A DNA stretch of 41,276 bases from Rouxiella silvae (GTDB lineage: Bacteria > Pseudomonadota > Gammaproteobacteria > Enterobacterales > Enterobacteriaceae), in NCBI RefSeq assembly GCF_002093625.1, contig NZ_MRWD01000054.1:1-41276 (forward strand), read 5' to 3'. Each line of letters opens with the position of its first letter. The stretch's first letter is position 1. The translations under genes and the position numbers were made by a program. The notes beneath the pieces were generated by a model. That model saw only the letters and a list, made by a program, of their open reading frames with translations, was not told the origin of the DNA and searched no databases. Positions 39,096 to 41,276 of this stretch are shown here, piece after piece.

Positions 39096-40478
39096 ATGCG
39101 CATTCATATTCTTGGGATTTGCGGCACGTTTATGGGCGGACTGGCAATGCTGGCCCGCGCACAGGGACATCAGGTAACCGGATCGGATGACAACGTCTAT
39201 CCACCGATGAGTACGTTGTTGGAAAATCAGGGAATTGAGTTGATTCAGGGCTACTCTCCGACTCAGTTAGACCCTCAGCCAGACCTGGTTGTTATCGGTA
39301 ATGCGATGACGCGAGGCAATCCATGCGTCGAGGCCGTGCTCGAGCAGGGCATCCCCTACGTTTCGGGTCCGCAGTGGCTTCACGACCATGTGCTTCCAGG
39401 CCGTTGGGTGATTGCTGTCGCCGGTACACATGGTAAAACCACGACTGCTGGCATGGTAACGTGGATCCTTGAAGAATGCGGTTACGAGCCTGGCTATGTG
39501 ATTGGGGGTGTGCCGGGCAACTTTGAGGTGTCTGCACGTTTGGGCAATAGCCCGTTCATGGTCATCGAAGCTGATGAATATGACTGTGCGTTCTTCGACA
39601 AGCGTTCCAAATTTGTTCATTACAGCCCGCGCACGCTGATCCTTAACAATCTCGAATTTGATCATGCTGATATTTTCGATGACTTAAAGGCGATTCAGAA
39701 ACAGTTCCATCATCTGGTCAGGTTGGTTCCGGGACAGGGGAAAATCATCCTGCCGGAGCACGACACGCCGCTTAAGCAGGTTATGGCGATGGGATGCTGG
39801 AGCGAGCAAGAATTTGCCGGTGATGGTTGTACCTGGAATGCCAAAAAAACCACACCGGATGCCAGCAAGTTTCAGGTGACGCTCAACGGTGAAGTTGCTG
39901 GCGAGGTTTCGTGGTCGCTGGTGGGTGAACACAATATGCACAATGCTCTCATGGCCGTTGCCGCCGCGCGCCACGTGGGGGTAAATCCTGCCGATGCCTG
40001 CAGGGCGCTGGACGGGTTCATCAATGCGCGTCGTCGTCTGGAGCTTCGTGGCATTGCCAACGGCGTAAGCGTATATGACGATTTTGCTCACCACCCTACG
40101 GCAATTCTGGCGACGCTCGCCGCTTTACGTAGCAAAGTGGGCGGCACGGCGCGGATCATTGCTGTGCTTGAGCCTCGTTCAAATACTATGAAAATGGGCA
40201 TGAGCAAAAACGAATTGGCTCCTTCTTTGGGCCGAGCTGATGAAGTATTCCTGCTGCAACCGCAAAATATTCCGTGGCAGGTGGCTGAAGTTGCTGAACG
40301 CTGTATCCAACCGGCGCATTGGCATGCCGACGTTGACGGATTAACCGAGATGATTGTCAAAACGGCTCAGCCGGGTGACCATATTCTGGTGATGAGCAAC
40401 GGTGGTTTTGGCGGGATCCACAGTAAATTGCTGGCGGCGCTTGAAAAAAAAGCTGAATCTTCGGCTAACCGGAAGTAA
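39096..40478 (+). CDS. mpl: UDP-N-acetylmuramate:tripeptide ligase Mpl
   Basis: Mpl joins recycled L-Ala-gamma-D-Glu-meso-DAP to UDP-MurNAc, feeding turned-over peptide back into peptidoglycan synthesis. The 460-aa protein (E. coli 457) has a Mur-ligase N-terminal domain (HILGICGTFMGGLA at 4-17), the central ATP-binding motif G110-THGKTTTAG, EADEYDCAFFDKRSK, and the C-terminal domain start YDDFAHHPTAI. The ATG at 39096 has only a weak Shine-Dalgarno (TGGA). It diverges from fbp and converges with the DUF1471 gene at 40628. Confidence 0.97.
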   Translation: MRIHILGICGTFMGGLAMLARAQGHQVTGSDDNVYPPMSTLLENQGIELIQGYSPTQLDPQPDLVVIGNAMTRGNPCVEAVLEQGIPYVSGPQWLHDHVLPGRWVIAVAGTHGKTTTAGMVTWILEECGYEPGYVIGGVPGNFEVSARLGNSPFMVIEADEYDCAFFDKRSKFVHYSPRTLILNNLEFDHADIFDDLKAIQKQFHHLVRLVPGQGKIILPEHDTPLKQVMAMGCWSEQEFAGDGCTWNAKKTTPDASKFQVTLNGEVAGEVSWSLVGEHNMHNALMAVAAARHVGVNPADACRALDGFINARRRLELRGIANGVSVYDDFAHHPTAILATLAALRSKVGGTARIIAVLEPRSNTMKMGMSKNELAPSLGRADEVFLLQPQNIPWQVAEVAERCIQPAHWHADVDGLTEMIVKTAQPGDHILVMSNGGFGGIHSKLLAALEKKAESSANRK

Positions 40479-40491
40479 GCGTTAAACCCTA

Positions 40492-40516
40492 AAAAAAGCC
40501 CTCGCAAGCGAGGGCA
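40492..40516 (-). terminator. Terminator for the BhsA-like gene (minus strand)
   Basis: GCCCTCGC and GCGAGGGC pair perfectly. The T-run (seven) follows only on the minus strand, so it ends the gene at 40628-40891 rather than mpl. On the plus strand the downstream bases are AAAAGGGTG. A further GTCGTC/GACGAC stem lies at 40525-40542. Confidence 0.75.
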
Positions 40517-40627
40517 AAAGGGTGTCGTCGGACAGGACGACGAGGGTTCAGAAGCGCCAGAGAACGGCGTATTAATTGTTTATATTCAGGTTATTAGGGT
40601 AAAGCCGCTCTCGCCAATATTTCGTTA

Positions 40628-40891
40628 TTACTTATAAATTTCAGCAGTCGCGTGGTAGTTACCGTCATTGCGTGCTTCGATGACACGATAGGACGATGCG
40701 CCCTGGCTGTCTGCTTTCTGAGAGAGTTGCTGGCGAATATCGCTTGGCACGCCATCGATACCGCTCACGCTAATTGTGCCGACAGACTGCAGGTTTTCAG
40801 CCTGCTGATTTGTCACCAGTTGGGCGGCAGAAGCACCAAACGATACGGCAGAAAAGAGAGCCAATGCGGCAATAGTGGTAGTAATTTTCAT
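40628..40891 (-). CDS. Small periplasmic DUF1471 (YhcN/BhsA-like) protein
   Basis: This 87-aa protein has a signal peptide (about 1-22, ending ASA), then VGTISVSGIDGVPSDIRQQL, QKADSQGASSYRVIEA and a C-terminal HATAEIYK, the standard layout of the DUF1471 family (BhsA, McbA, YhcN). Members are linked to stress tolerance and biofilm control. I cannot pick one family member with confidence, so no symbol is given. GAGGAAAC lies before the ATG at 40891. It has no E. coli counterpart at this position next to mpl. Confidence 0.88.
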   Translation of the reverse strand: MKITTTIAALALFSAVSFGASAAQLVTNQQAENLQSVGTISVSGIDGVPSDIRQQLSQKADSQGASSYRVIEARNDGNYHATAEIYK

Positions 40892-41276
40892 GATAGTTTC
40901 CTCATTTACCTTTGCACGACCTGTCTTGAGGGTAAAGATTGCAGGTGCAGACGGTCATACGGTTTAATTGATGGACTTATCAGAACTGTAAAAAAGGGCG
41001 TTATGCCAAACGGGGTCGCGTGAGTCTTGCGAGCAGAGGTTTGTGCACATAATGCAGGATTTTTGCAGCGATAAATCCGTTTTATCGGCGGCATTTGAAT
41101 GGATATTCAAATCTCGTCTTATAACAAAGTTGTGATGCCTTAACTCAATGTGATTCGCATCACGAAAACAAGTCTACATCTAATAACGTAAAATATTAAT
41201 AGTTTGCTAATAGTTTTTCGCGTTGTTAAAAGGTGATTTGGTGTGTTTTTTATAACCTAAAAGAATAACTATTGGT
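40892..41276. other. 385-bp gene-free region to the window edge
   Basis: I see no gene here. It lies upstream of the DUF1471 gene (minus) and probably of a gene beyond the right edge (plus). It contains a strong CRP-like dyad (41149-41164), TAAAAT (41189-41194) as a possible -10, and a direct repeat TAATAGTTT at 41197-41205 and 41208-41216. The right half is very AT-rich. Confidence 0.5.
41149..41164. promoter_or_regulatory. CRP-like site
   Basis: TGTGATTCGCATCACG matches TGTGA-N6-TCACA at 9 of 10 fixed bases and is flanked by A-rich DNA. Its centre is about 44 bp upstream of a start predicted from TAAAAT at 41189, close to a class II position for a rightward promoter. Confidence 0.6.

Noticed and set aside
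38827-39177. Plus-strand frame of 116 codons overlapping the fbp start and the mpl start
   Set aside because: It runs antisense to fbp and out of frame with mpl, has no family signature, and both neighbours are full-length core genes.

Overview
The window is a stretch of enterobacterial core chromosome. Nearly every gene is a close match to an Escherichia coli gene, and the order follows E. coli from about 94.7 to 96 min, with several E. coli genes absent (yjeT, the yjfI-N genes, ula, the ytfE-H genes, ytfQRT-yjfF). The long two-LysM AmiB, the LysM-type OapA, and the mix of retained and missing genes suggest a Yersiniaceae-type member of Enterobacterales (Serratia, Rahnella, Ewingella or Rouxiella relatives). 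The sequence alone does not fix the genus. I see no insertion sequence, prophage, CRISPR array, restriction or defence island, and no broken gene.

Layout. 1-380: a tRNA-Gly(GCC) gene and a 300-bp AT-rich gene-free segment with two perfect DnaA boxes around a perfect IHF consensus, in the position of the E. coli DnaA-titration locus datA. 379-12424: queG (minus), then the long co-directional cluster nnr-tsaE-amiB-mutL-miaA-hfq-hflX-hflK-hflC, covering metabolite repair, tRNA modification, cell separation, mismatch repair, sRNA control and membrane proteolysis. 12571-18109: purA with its own promoter and a PurR-like operator, then nsrR-rnr-rlmB. 18272-21199: aidB, bsmA and yjfP. 21252-22870: the ribosomal operon rpsF-priB-rpsR-rplI with a strong promoter and the S6:S18 leader. 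22892-27458: oapA, fklB, cpdB and cysQ. 27524-31027: ytfJ, ytfK, paeA and msrA. 31173-37113: the tamA-tamB-ytfP operon. 37218-40478: ppa, fbp and mpl. 40628-40891: a small periplasmic DUF1471 protein, followed by 385 bp of gene-free DNA with a strong CRP-like site.

How the parts connect. Several genes serve translation and RNA quality (queG, tsaE, miaA, rlmB, rnr, hfq, hflX, the S6/S18/L9 operon). Others serve the envelope (amiB, oapA, tamAB, mpl, hflKC) and stress tolerance (nsrR, aidB, msrA, bsmA, ytfK, the BhsA-like protein). CysQ and Ppa both remove by-products of biosynthesis. Strong hairpin terminators, several bidirectional, divide the window into clear transcription units.

Most interesting items. 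These are mainly non-coding: the datA-like locus; an inverted repeat, extended -10 and perfect terminator squeezed between rnr and rlmB; the PurR operator at purA; an A-rich Hfq-type leader on hfq; the long hfq-hflX hairpin; and the CRP-like site at the right edge. I did not find a wholly undescribed multi-gene system, and I regard the coding content as ordinary core genome.
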